Source of the DNA: Neopestalotiopsis rosae
Lineage: Eukaryota > Ascomycota > Sordariomycetes > Amphisphaeriales > Sporocadaceae
Direction of reading: 5' to 3'
Assembly (NCBI GenBank): GCA_023078685.1
Contig: JALGAS010000008.1
Span: 2,046,001 to 2,110,000 of the forward strand
Length of the DNA: 64,000 nucleotides
Position 1 is the first letter of the stretch, and each line of letters begins with the position of its first letter. Positions 1 to 9,896 of the stretch are shown in pieces. Position numbers and translations under genes: made by a program. Under the pieces are notes generated by a model. It worked only from the letters and a program-made list of their open reading frames with translations, did not search any database and was not told where the DNA came from.

Positions 1-1029
1 GTTGGGATCGGAATCTGCCATGGATGAAAGCAAGTGAGGAGTGGCTACAATTAGGTCGCAGCCTCCCGGGTTGTAAAGACTTCTCTCAATGACAGTGGCT
101 GACTTGTTCGCCGATAACATGATTGTCTTGAACTTGACGACATGCGACAGGGACTTGGCCACTGCGCCGATCTGGTCGACGAGCTCTGCAGACGGTACGA
201 GCACAACCACCCTTGGGCGTGCAGCAGTGGGATGAGGTTCAAATTCTTGAGGTCCAGTATATCCGGGTTCCTGCATGGCCTCTCTTTGCTTTGCAAAATA
301 TTCGCGGTACTTGGCAATCTCGGGGTCCGCAGCTTCGGCCTCCTTCATGGCGTTGATGGAGGGAACCAGGTAGGCCAAGGTCTTGCCTGAACCCGTTTCG
401 GCGGCCAGCAAGAATTCCTCCCGGCCATTGTTGTTCTTTGGCCTGCGACCTCTGCCAATCTGTTGGCCTAGAAGCGCTGGTATGGCAAGTCGCTGCACTG
501 GCGTGGGCTTAATGTCGGTCATGCCCTTCAGTACTTCATCTGTCACTGCTTCTTTTACAGAAGGCAGCAGCTCGAACTGATCGAATGATTCGATGGAGCT
601 CATATTCTCCTTCATGCGCGTCCTATGGCCGTATCCGATCGGTGCCAGCGAGCTCTGCATCTTCATAGCTTTCGTCCTTCGGTCATTCTTCTTGCCTCTG
701 TCTCTGTCTTGTGCTCCCCTCGAACCGCCGCTTGATGCGCCAGGCGGTCCTCCATCTCTGCCGCGAAACTCCTTGACATTCATGCCACCGAACGGGCCCG
801 GTCTTCGTTTCGGCTTGTCGCTATCGCGCCCTCGGTCGTTGCGCGCATTGGGCGATCGCGATACATTGTCGGAGAGCACCATGCGGGATGGGCCCGAAGC
901 TCGACCGGGCCTGGAAAAGGCATAGAATCGCTGCGCAGCCCAGGGTTGGCGCAGTGCCTGAGCGCTGCTCTGCCGGCCTGCTGTGAACAGGCACAGCGGG
1001 CAAGCGCGCTCTAAAATCCGTAGCTGCAT
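1..1029 (-). CDS. mrh4: Mitochondrial DEAD-box RNA helicase, Mrh4-like (3' end outside window)
   Basis: The N-terminal 343 codons of an ATP-dependent RNA helicase, read without introns from an ATG at 1029; the gene runs off the left edge. The first ~40 residues are rich in Arg, Ala and Gln with almost no acidic residues, as in a mitochondrial presequence. A basic Gly/Arg/Asp-rich linker follows. The helicase core then shows a Q-motif region (KPTPVQRLAIPALL), motif I AAETGSGKT at about residues 206-214 and motif Ia (VLVPSAELVDQ) near residue 275. The insert between motifs I and Ia and the AAETGSGKT form are typical of fungal Mrh4, which acts on the mitochondrial large ribosomal subunit. Motifs II-VI lie outside the window, so intactness cannot be judged. 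The family assignment rests on recognised motifs and is fairly secure. Confidence 0.85.
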   Translation of the reverse strand, partial: MQLRILERACPLCLFTAGRQSSAQALRQPWAAQRFYAFSRPGRASGPSRMVLSDNVSRSPNARNDRGRDSDKPKRRPGPFGGMNVKEFRGRDGGPPGASSGGSRGAQDRDRGKKNDRRTKAMKMQSSLAPIGYGHRTRMKENMSSIESFDQFELLPSVKEAVTDEVLKGMTDIKPTPVQRLAIPALLGQQIGRGRRPKNNNGREEFLLAAETGSGKTLAYLVPSINAMKEAEAADPEIAKYREYFAKQREAMQEPGYTGPQEFEPHPTAARPRVVVLVPSAELVDQIGAVAKSLSHVVKFKTIMLSANKSATVIERSLYNPGGCDLIVATPHLLSSMADSDPN

Positions 1030-1813
1030 CGCCGTTTCTTGAGATTGACAGCAGCAAATAATGTTGTTGTTGGCAAACTGCTCGAGGCAGCGGCGAGATC
1101 TTGGGTAAAATTTCCAAAAAGTTCAAGCTAGAGTGACGTGCAAACTGATATTTTATTTTATGCAAGGATGCACCGCTGCACACAGTTATGCACCCCACTT
1201 TGGCTAGCCAGCAGACTATTCCACTACAATACTGAACTTTAGCATAATCCAGCATTCCAAATATCTATACTCACTTGGCTAATCTATGCTTATTATTTTA
1301 TTTTATTTTATTTTATTTTAATATAGCTTACAGTATATACTTATTATGTGCCGAAGCGTATTCCGAGCCATACATGCAGATTCACCGCCAAAATTGGGAC
1401 AGCTCCATGCTTATTTCCGTTGATCGAGAACGAATTAGAGACACAGCTAGAGATATCAGCTTCTCCTCGAGACACCAGTGACACAAGAGGTGATTATTCA
1501 ATTGATTGTCATTCCAATGCTGTGGTATATCGCAACACCGTTGTTGTATTAGCCTTTCACATGAGGCCACACTTCCCACCATCTTAGCTCTGTTAAAAAT
1601 ATATCACCCAGTACTACGGACACTTTCACAGTCGAAAAAATAAAGGCATTCATTTTGAGTATATCACGAGGCTGTTCAGACCTCTCAAGCTTGTTATGTA
1701 TTCAAGGTGCAGTCACGCACGGAAGAAAAGTGAGATATATGTACACGAAAGTAGCCACTCATGGCCGGGTGTCGTTCGAAAAGAACCGATGGGCGCTGCA
1801 AAATCATCCACAT
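1030..1813. other. Intergenic region: mrh4 promoter and 3' side of the secreted-protein gene
   Basis: About 0.8 kb, AT-rich from roughly 1260 onward. It must hold the mrh4 promoter and the 3' UTR of the gene ending at 1814. Apart from a TTTTA repeat no feature is visible. Open frames here look like chance. Confidence 0.6.
1296..1320. repeat. TTTTA pentanucleotide microsatellite
   Basis: Five tandem TTTTA units lie in the AT-rich spacer upstream of mrh4. This is a simple-sequence repeat with no coding role. Confidence 0.9.
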
Positions 1814-2974
1814 TTACAGGTTTCCGTTACCGAACCAGCGACCACCGCCACGGTGACCGCCGAAGTGGCCGCCCGAGGGAGAGGCGCTCTGGCTTGGGCG
1901 TCCGCTCTGGTGGCTCGCAGTCTGGCTGGGGACGCTGGGGAAGCCGGAGCTGCTGAATCCACCGAATCCACCAGTGGCATCACTGGCCTGAGCAGGAGCA
2001 GCCGAGCTGGCAGTCGGGACAGAGGTGGCGGGGGAGGATGTCTTGGCCTTGGAGGCAGTCGATGTCTTGGCTGCGGCGGTGACAGACGAGCTAGAGTCGC
2101 TGCTGCTGCTGCTGTCGTCCTGGGAAGTCATGGCGGGGATGGTGAGCTTGGCGAATGTCCAGGTCTTTCCGCCGTCCGTGGTGAGCATGTCGGTGTAGGT
2201 AGCACCGTTGGAGGCACCGAGGGTGTCGATGAAGGTCTCATCGGCGGCCTCGAGAATGATGGTCGAGTTGACCCAGGTCTGCTCGGAGATGGTTCCCGTG
2301 CACTCGCTGCCATTGTCGTCGTTGCACTCGATAGCGGTTCCCCAGCCCAGCATGGGACCAGAAGTCTTGTTGAAGGTAGACAGCAGATCACCGGTGACGG
2401 CATCGCTCATGGTCCTTTCAGCTTGTTAGTGTGTATTCTGGCTGTGCTTGGTTCTCTCAGGGTACTCACTGCAGCCAGAGGTAGCTCTCCTTGTCGATGA
2501 GAGTGTAGTTGAGGAGGATACCGTTCTCGTAGTTGACGTCGGCCGTTGTCAGCTCTCCGACCCATTGGTTGGGAACACCGGCATCAGTGTTTCCGTAGAC
2601 CTCGGAAGAGATACACCTTTGATTGAGAGTCAGTCTCAAATACCTCCGATATTCATGTGCACGGAAATAGCTTACCAAGTGCTGTCGGCATCGGCGCCAC
2701 TGCACTCGCTCTGGCCGGCGGGGTATGATCCAATGACACTCTGGATAAGATCACCGGTACCGTTGGAGATTCCCAGCCAGAGGTACAGCAGACCTTCCTG
2801 GCCGGAAGGCATCTTTCCAGGATAGATGGTGGTCGTGGTGCTGATGATCTCCTGTTTGGCCGGTCCCAGACTGACGGCCGGTCCCCAAGAGTCACGCTTT
2901 CCGAACATGGAAGTGGCCGTGGCCGAGGCCGCGGCCGACACCATCAAACCGCCCAATGCTACTCTTGAGTACAT
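1814..2974 (-). CDS. Secreted Ser/Thr-rich protein of unknown function
   Basis: Three exons on the minus strand: 2974-2676, 2616-2470 and 2414-1814, giving 348 aa. Introns use GTAAGC and GTGAGT donors and keep the frame (W and Q codons are split). Residues 1-~22 form a signal peptide, followed by a Lys-Arg pair at 26-27 that could be a Kex2-type site. The middle ~200 residues hold scattered Cys and several Asn-X-Ser/Thr sites (NGT, NYT, NKT, NST) and resemble a compact extracellular beta-domain. The last ~130 residues are a Ser/Ala/Thr-rich, probably O-glycosylated tail ending in Gly/His/Arg-rich sequence. No GPI signal is obvious. I do not recognise a catalytic family. Cell-wall association or a secreted role is inference from composition. 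Confidence 0.75.
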
Positions 2975-4867
2975 GTTTATGAAGTGTGAGATGGAATCGA
3001 TCGACGAAAGAATGTGTTAATGGTGTGAAATACAAGAAATTTGTGGCCTGCCACTGAGTTAGAAAAAGAATGAATGTGGTGAGGTGTAAGTGAGGTTGTC
3101 GGATGGGATCAGAAACAAGCACAAGAGAGATGGAAGACGTCCATCGCTTTTTATTTGGTCGACCTCGATCTCTATTTCGTGGATTACCTGAATACATCTT
3201 GAAGTTGATTTAATTGCAGGAAAGTATCCCCTGTCGCCATTCACTCCAAACAGGTTAACTTGTTTCCCTTTGAAAGTCGTACGGTGTTTATATCCATGTT
3301 CCTACGTGGGTTGCCTGTGGGCATGACGGAATACGGGCTCTAGACCCTGTCTGTCGGGCGTGGAGCATACTATGTATTCCCCCTGCGGCGCTTGCAGCAG
3401 GACTGGACGCTGATTGCGGGAGCCTTCGTCGCGCGCTCAAAGTAGATTGCCTTCAGAGCAAAACGCAGACAGTAATCTTTTGGAACCTATTGAATACCAG
3501 TAGTCAGTGAAATTTGCTTCACGATATTTTCAGCAACCAGAGGTACTTGCTGAGCCCTGGTGGTGAGTTATAACGTTGAATATCCAACGGTCGTCCTATT
3601 GTGTACAGTATATGGAGCTTGGGGGCTCTTTTCCTAGTCCTGTTTCGACGACACTAGGTAAGGTTAGTGGTTAATCAATCAGCGACAAAGTCATTTTTCC
3701 ATCCAGGGGATTGGGGCCCACGCCTAAGGAAGCACGCGAAAGTCGTCCGAATGAGGATCCCCAATTCGGGACTCGGCGCGATAGGTCTTCCATTTGTCTT
3801 CGCCTGGTCTCTGGTCATGTATTGTGACTACGTAGTTATTTTGCTGTGTACAGGACTAGATCAGCTCGCTAGTCACCTAAATTTCCACTCTGATCACCTT
3901 ACTAGGTCTACAGGTTCTAGTCTACGCTGTACTCGGGTGTTCCGATCGTGCCTTTGCGGCTCAATTAATCCGTGGGGTGGCGTTACAATGCTAATGGGAG
4001 CCGACATTATCAAGCTTTTTAACGAGAACGTCTTGACACCCCGGTAACATTCAAGCGTAATTCAGACCTGACTGTGAATCCTGGGGTAGCGCGGCATTGT
4101 TATCGTTGACGAGTTGCCCAATATTGTCCTAAAAGGTCGGACCCATGAAGTTGCATTTCTCATGCTAATATGGCGGAGATAGGGTCAGTTTGTAAGCACG
4201 ATTCCACGAAAACTACCTAGCGAATTGTAAGTCGAGCGTAGTCTGACCTTTCTCACACAATGATGAGAGAATTGTGTGTTATTTTCGAAACAATGCCTGT
4301 AGCAACATATGATCACAATGGTCTATTGGGTCCGTACCAACGTGACTGCGCTGTATATGTTGCAAAGATCATCAAGCATGCGGGAGAATATTTATGCATA
4401 AAAGTATTCGTCCCGCGTTCAGAGACAAACGCGACTATTTTGACTCTGCAGAAACCATCAAGGGTACCAGCGATTTCAGAACGCTTTTATAGGCTGGGTA
4501 GTCGTGGGATCTCCAAGAGACTTTGCGGCTGAACACTTTGATGCCAATTTGGGCAATCAGCTATACAAATCCCCTGGCACCTGGATAGCCTACAGCAAGC
4601 CACATTGGATTTGGCCACTCATCGCGCAAGGTTGACTCTGGAAGGATTAATGGTTGGCGGCAATCAAGGCTGGATGGGCATATTTCACCTGTCGCGATTG
4701 AAAGCGCCGTAACCAATGTCTACGAGCAAGATTGATTGGAAGCTCATTAAGTTCTCGCTCACTCCTATTTGCGCAGCTCGCCACGTTCCTTTTCTTCACA
4801 GTACACTACACAAAGCTTATTGAAACCTCAGATGGTCCCTTGGCTTTCGAAAGAATGAGACATCGCC
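2975..4867. other. Gene-poor spacer
   Basis: About 1.9 kb between a divergent pair, so it holds both promoters. Open frames at 3667-4047 and 4260-4532 have no recognisable protein character. I see no repeat or RNA gene. Confidence 0.5.
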
Positions 4868-5530
4868 ATGATACCTGCCATGTATAGCCTACACTTGTGG
4901 CTTCTTGCTGCAATTCTCCTGCGTGTTGGCGCTCAGTCCAATGTCACCATATCCACGTTCACCGACAACGAGTGCAATACCGCCAGCACAATCACCCCCA
5001 GCGTCTCCATACCTCTAGATGCCTGTATCGTCACGATAGGCATGGAATCTTTCCAGCTGCCCACGACTCCGTGCGCCGGCGGTGGCGCCCCGTCTGTTCT
5101 CACCTATGGCTTCACTGATCAGCACTGCATCAAGAGCTGGCTCTATACCGCGGGCTATGGCAAGGGATGTCGCGGTGCCGATTCAGCTGGGGAGGCCTAT
5201 GGCTCAATACTGTTGACATGCCGAGCAGAGAGCGATAGCGGTCAGGCTCCATCAGCGGACAGCACCACCGTGACCATTACTGTTGGGCCGGCGGCAACGG
5301 GTGCTTCGTCTTCGGGTACTTCTTCTGGCTCAAGTAACTCGTCAGGCTCGACTACTTCTAGTGGCACCACCGGCACATCCAGCTCGGGCTCTGACGGTGA
5401 TACTTCCGATAGCTGCTCTGGCTGGTCCTGCCTCACGTATGGCGAAAGGATTGGTGTCATCGTCGCAATCGCTGTGGGCGTACCACCGATCATCATCGGA
5501 GTCTACGCACTACGCAGAAGGCTCATGTAG
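4868..5530 (+). CDS. Small Ser-rich cell-surface protein with C-terminal membrane anchor
   Basis: A single exon of 220 aa. The first ATG opens a signal peptide ending near the AQS motif (about residue 23). The ectodomain (about 24-118) has six or more Cys and N-glycosylation motifs such as NVT. A Ser/Gly/Thr linker (about 135-178) follows, then a short CSGWSC motif, one transmembrane helix (about 190-212) and a very short RRR-containing cytosolic tail. The architecture (signal, Cys domain, Ser/Thr stalk, one helix, short basic tail) is that of fungal wall-sensor or surface glycoproteins, but the ectodomain is not a WSC domain I can identify. Function is unknown. Confidence 0.7.
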   Translation: MIPAMYSLHLWLLAAILLRVGAQSNVTISTFTDNECNTASTITPSVSIPLDACIVTIGMESFQLPTTPCAGGGAPSVLTYGFTDQHCIKSWLYTAGYGKGCRGADSAGEAYGSILLTCRAESDSGQAPSADSTTVTITVGPAATGASSSGTSSGSSNSSGSTTSSGTTGTSSSGSDGDTSDSCSGWSCLTYGERIGVIVAIAVGVPPIIIGVYALRRRLM

Positions 5531-6416
5531 AGCTCTAGAAGCCGGTTCTGGACAGCTGGATTCGTGTCGCGACCATTTTAGGAGATTGACGGCAGACTTA
5601 TAACCACATCTGACGCAAAAGGCTGCGAATCAGTAAGAAATTTGAACATAATATGCAATCATGGGTTTCACGTTTGGTGTCCAACCGACCATTCAGTACC
5701 TGAATCTTGCCATGCCCGTCGTTGTTGCTGTTGGTGACCACCGAGACGTCAAACGGGGGCAAACGTCTTGAACATGAGCCAGCGACGAAGTACCGTGACT
5801 GCTTTTTGTTCATGCCAACGACACAAATTGCGAGTATGCACCGTATCTATCTACGTATCCTCCAAAACTCGGGGGCCTTTATGCAGGCTGGATCGGCACC
5901 CGCGGCCCATGTTGCAGCGGTCCCCGCAGGAATCTATCGACTTTCACCAGTTGGTATCACATAGTCTGGTGGATAAACAGTGCGCCTTCCTGCATGCTAT
6001 TTGAGATATCGTTTCCTCGTAGACACAAAGGTTTGAAGCTCAGTGGCGCTTTCGTCACGAACTTACTGGTTGTCAAAGGCTCTAGTCAGTCTACGGCGAC
6101 AAAGCGTGTTTACAGTTCCATATTCATCAGAATCGACCAAGGGAGTTCCTGACAATCTTCGACCACACCCATGACGACAAGAAACCTCAACAGGATGTGG
6201 AAACGAAGGGTGTAGGATCAGTACGGGGTCGATTTTGAAGCCGACTTTCGGTATCTGATACGCTATCTCATCTAGGTTTTCGATTATAGTTGAGAAATGA
6301 CTAAAACTTTTTCAAATATTATTTGCCTCGCGAAATGTTACGACAACGTTCTTGATATTTCGCTTGCAACGCAAAATCCCGAGAACACGAGCCTGTATCG
6401 GGAAACAAGTTCACCT
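5531..6416. other. Convergent 3' spacer
   Basis: About 0.9 kb between the 3' ends of the surface-protein gene (+) and the DUF6594 gene (-). I see no gene, repeat or RNA here. Confidence 0.5.
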
Positions 6417-7417
6417 TCAAGTGTTTGCTTCCGTTGTATCCCCAGTAAGGAACACAACATTGACAGAAGCATACCTAGTAGTAGTTAGCAAAGGAATTGA
6501 ATCATCTGATTACGACTTACGCCGCCGTAGCTGCGAACACCTCAATCTTTCGGGCATTTGTCATCAACTGCAATCCCAAGGCAACGAAAAGAGAGGCGAT
6601 AATGATCACACCCAGCCTCAGAGAATAATCATCTACAAAAAACAAAGCAGCAGGAGGAACCATTGGCAAAAAGGATGCCACAATAGTGGTTACGACACGC
6701 ATCATCGCAACCAGATCATTGTCCTTGTAGTCGCAAATACCTTCGCCAATATTTGTCTGCTCGGGGTCCTGAAAGTCCCTCTTGGTCAACCGTGACAAAC
6801 AGGCTGGGAATATATCTTACTTACTTTAATCTTCCAGCCGACTGCATCATACCATCTCGGTATAATGTAGTACGTGAGCCACCGAGAGAAGACGTCCGGA
6901 TAAGGTCTTGCCTTCACAGCAATGAGATCGGTCTTGTTCTCGGGATCGTATGAATGTCGGTCGATCCCCAATAGTGGGTAATTACCCATTCCAGGTCTGA
7001 CGAGCCACTTCTGGAGGAAAGCAAGATCGTAGGGCGAGGGACTGCCGAGTTTTGCCACCTCAACTTGCCTCATCAATGTTGCGTCTTTTAATTGAGTTAG
7101 CGACGGTGTCATTCCCCGGATCATATGGAATGCAGACTATATTCTTCCAACTTTTCTCTGATTTCGAGCACCTTCTCCCACTGCTCGGCATCATTGTTAT
7201 CTTCAACCTGCGATAGCGACCACCAATCTTTCGCGAAAAATTTCCGGTCAGGGATAGAGGAGTCTCTTTGGGCTATGTTGAGGAGTTCTCTTTCCAGATG
7301 TGTTAGCTCAGCCTGTAGATACAAGAGATTCTGAGCATTGAGCTGGCGAAAACGTCGATAGATGGCATATTCGTCACGGAGACCCATGAGGTTTGCAAGC
7401 TTCGCATAACCTTCCAT
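6417..7417 (-). CDS. DUF6594 domain membrane protein
   Basis: Four exons: 7417-7138, 7084-6825, 6768-6521 and 6474-6417, 281 aa. The start is the ATG of MEGYAKLANLMG, the conserved family N-terminus. Next comes the FRQLNAQNLLYLQAEL helix, a coiled segment (EKVLEIREKLEEYN) and the C-terminal block with two hydrophobic helices around the sequence TNARKIEVFAATAAYA, the family's usual ending. The last exon is only 58 nt, and a contiguous reading would stop early at the GTAAGT donor. DUF6594 proteins are fungus-specific, often multi-copy and often near HET/NLR genes; their biochemical role is unknown. A decayed second copy lies about 2.2 kb away at 9592-9700. The intron 1 donor is GTCTGC (weak), and the acceptor of exon 3 could be 12 nt earlier. 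Confidence 0.82.
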
Positions 7418-8335
7418 GGTGCCAGAGACTCCGATGAAGAGAAATGAGTGGATTATCTCGGGCTGTTGCTCGATGCACTGAATGTTGTACTTATCGTGGA
7501 GCACTCCCGGCTTTATCCAACCATGCGCGGTGGTAAGGCTGCAGACTACATGTAGCAAGGGTGGGCATGGATGAAAGCAGTCAATGGAGCCCCCTGGACT
7601 TATTTATTTTAGGTGCATGTGAGCGAATCAGGATGTTCGCTGCGTTTGCGGATTTGAGTATGAAGGGGAAAAGAGTAAATCTAATATTTTATGGGTACCA
7701 GACAGGAGATTATCGCCGACGATAATTTAGTAATCCTACTTGGGTGGAAGTGTTGATAGTATATTAGGCAATCCTGCGGACGAAGTGGCTTAAAAACGCA
7801 AATCCGTTGCAACCCGGCCTTCGTCGCGGTTTATTTATCAACTGGGGGAAAACTGCACATTCAATTGATTTGCTCGTTAAAATGGTGGATCCAATAAAAT
7901 TGGTTTTATGTACGCCCGGCTGTAGTATGGAGTACATATGGCTGCATGCCAAACTCACATTAGCGCAATCATATTCAGTCTTTCTGCTCTCCTAGTGGCT
8001 TTGCATTGATGAGGCCTTTTATAAGGCTGTCAGGCGGGCGGAATATGGCAAGGGCTGACCATTATAATCGGAAGGAATACGCGGGCGAGCAGCCGAGAAG
8101 AGGACGTGGCAACCCTCCCTGGCGGAGCCTGCATGCACCGCAATGAGCAACAGTAATGAGTTGGCGTTTAAGAGATGGGATAAAGATGCAAGATTGCCCC
8201 CGAATGTCGTACTGTCGTTGTCGCGTATTTGCCCTGCTAATCGTAATTAGCTATTGTCCTTCGTTCTACAGATTTATTTGTGTGGTGCGAAACCTCTTCC
8301 GTTATGACTCAGCATCCGCGTAGACCCCGCAATTC
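7418..8335. other. Divergent promoter region
   Basis: About 0.9 kb between the DUF6594 gene (-) and the retropepsin-like gene (+). It must contain both promoters. No repeat, RNA or convincing ORF is visible. Confidence 0.5.
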
Positions 8336-9160
8336 ATGTTCTATGCTGATGTGATAGACCCGGAAGGTCACCGGTGCGAGGTGCAGATAAGCGATGAAAC
8401 TGGAACTCCGGACAACTGGATCCATCCATATTTCGTCGACCAATATGGTCTTACGTGGAAGAATGTACATAAGCCAAAAACTTATGAAGATGCAAGTGGG
8501 AATCACCTGAAAGCAACACGTTCTGTTGATCTCGAATGGTTTGGGAAGAATGATCGCAAATTTAAAAGCACATTCTACGTCATGCCTGGGAAGGTCAAGA
8601 TGCCGCGGCTCGTTCTGCGTCATACTTTTGTTGAAGATTATGGGCGAGCAAAACAAGTCTATCGACTTCATCCGAGAGTGCAAGATGCTAAAATTCTCAC
8701 ACAGCCGCCGATTACGGTGAGTTCGGACCATGGAAAGGACTTCCTACGTCTGGAAGACTTATGGGTACTTAGGCTCGGGAAGCAACTGAGATACAAGCGA
8801 ACGGTGCGCGGGCTGATGCAGAAGCAGCTCGTTTGGAGAGAGCTCGCGCATCAACCTCTTCGCGAAGGACGCACAACACATCAACTCGGCACAACCGAAC
8901 ATCCGGAACCAGGAACACCCGTATAGTGCGCGAGGATATTCAGCATGAAAATCCGACAGACGATCACGACAGCGCATACGACACACCGATCATAAGATGG
9001 GGCCAGTGGAAGAACCTTCCAAGTGGCCAATGGCATCGCGAGGGGCAGGACTCATCAGGTATAATGCAACACATACTGTTCTCATATCATATAAGCATCG
9101 GAACTGATTATAGAGAAAGGCCAATGGTACGAAGATAATCAGCCTGAAGACCCTCACTAG
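8336..9160 (+). CDS. Retropepsin-like aspartyl-protease-fold protein, probably catalytically changed
   Basis: Three exons: 8336-8716, 8773-9058 and 9114-9160, 237 aa. Donors are GTGAGT and GTATAA, and the frame is kept at both junctions. Residues 16-39 show the fungal retropepsin-like pattern ETGTPDNWI...YGL, where a canonical enzyme has DTG: Glu21 occupies the catalytic Asp position. A second strand block (SVDLEWFGKNDRKFKSTFYV) follows at about 63-82. The second exon encodes an Ala/Arg/Glu-rich, probably coiled segment (ATEIQANGARADAEAARLE). The tail carries two GQW motifs. The same frame stays open for 44 codons after the TAG at 9158 (Arg/Ser-rich), so this stop may be a later mutation. The N-terminus could lie further upstream. 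Protease activity is doubtful. Confidence 0.6.
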
Positions 9161-9591
9161 AATCATGAATGGCGACGTGATAGTTCGTCACGATCGAGGT
9201 TTCCACGTGAGGCAACAAGGACTACCAATAATAGGAACGGGTCTGAGAATCGATCAAAGAGCTCAGATTTGCCGAGGGGGATCAAGCCAAATTAACAGGA
9301 TTAAATTTGATGATGGGTCTGTAGCTTGCCGACCGCTAACATTGCGCTGCAGGTTCCGCATGACCAAGGCCATTAGATTGCTGGTGGCTTGGAAGGTGCC
9401 TATATCGTCGTCCTTACATGGTGATTATGTCTGAGAGACAGGCGCTGTTAGGTGCTCGCCCACTAAATCGCTCGAAGAAACAGATGGGATGCCGCGCCAT
9501 AAGTATTACTGCCGACAGGCGATCAGCGCGTGGGCACGATGCCTCAGTCCGTGTCTCCTGAATGATCATCGTTGATGCATCTATTCAAGCC
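9161..9591 (+). other. Open Arg/Ser-rich continuation of the retropepsin-like frame, then spacer
   Basis: Codons after the TAG stay in frame to a TAA at about 9293-9295 and encode an Arg/Ser/Asn-rich stretch (for example WRRDSSSRSRFPRE). This looks like former coding sequence or a stop-readthrough tail. From about 9296 to 9591 I see nothing. Confidence 0.35.
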
Positions 9592-9700
9592 CATGTTTTT
9601 CCAACTTCTGTCTGATTTCGAGCACCTTATTCCATTACTCGGCCTCATTTTCACTTTCAATGTATGACAGAGGTCACCAATCTTCTGTGTCATAATTCCA
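9592..9700 (-). pseudogene. Relic of a second DUF6594 gene
   Basis: Reading the minus strand gives EDW*PLSYIESENEAE*WN followed by KVLEIRQKLEKH. This aligns residue for residue with KDWWSLSQVEDNNDAEQWE and KVLEIREKLEEY of the intact DUF6594 protein. Nucleotide similarity to about 7138-7235 is plain by eye (shared GATTTCGAGCACCTT). Two codons have become stops: TGG to TGA and CAG to TAA. Homology fades beyond about 9710 and nothing of the rest of the gene is left. It is a dead fragment of a duplicate in the same orientation as the intact gene. Confidence 0.75.
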
Positions 9701-9896
9701 CTTTATCGGATGACTGTGTTGTGTGGTCGCCTAATAGTGGAGTGATACAAACGAGCAGTGCGTCAACGAGAGGGTCCAGCGGCACACAGCCACCATGCAG
9801 TAAATATCCCAATTTCAGCGCTGTACTTCATGTATATATAGGTAGGCATTCACGCTGAGAGCTCCGTGTCACTATTTGCGTTGCCTAACCTCCCGC

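Noticed and set aside
1655..2500. 281-codon plus-strand open frame
   Set aside because: It is antisense to the secreted protein gene, is Gly/Arg-rich from the reverse of a Ser/Ala-rich tail, and has no domain.
3667..4047. 126-codon plus-strand open frame
   Set aside because: No recognisable motif, composition like spacer, no splice context suggesting a gene.
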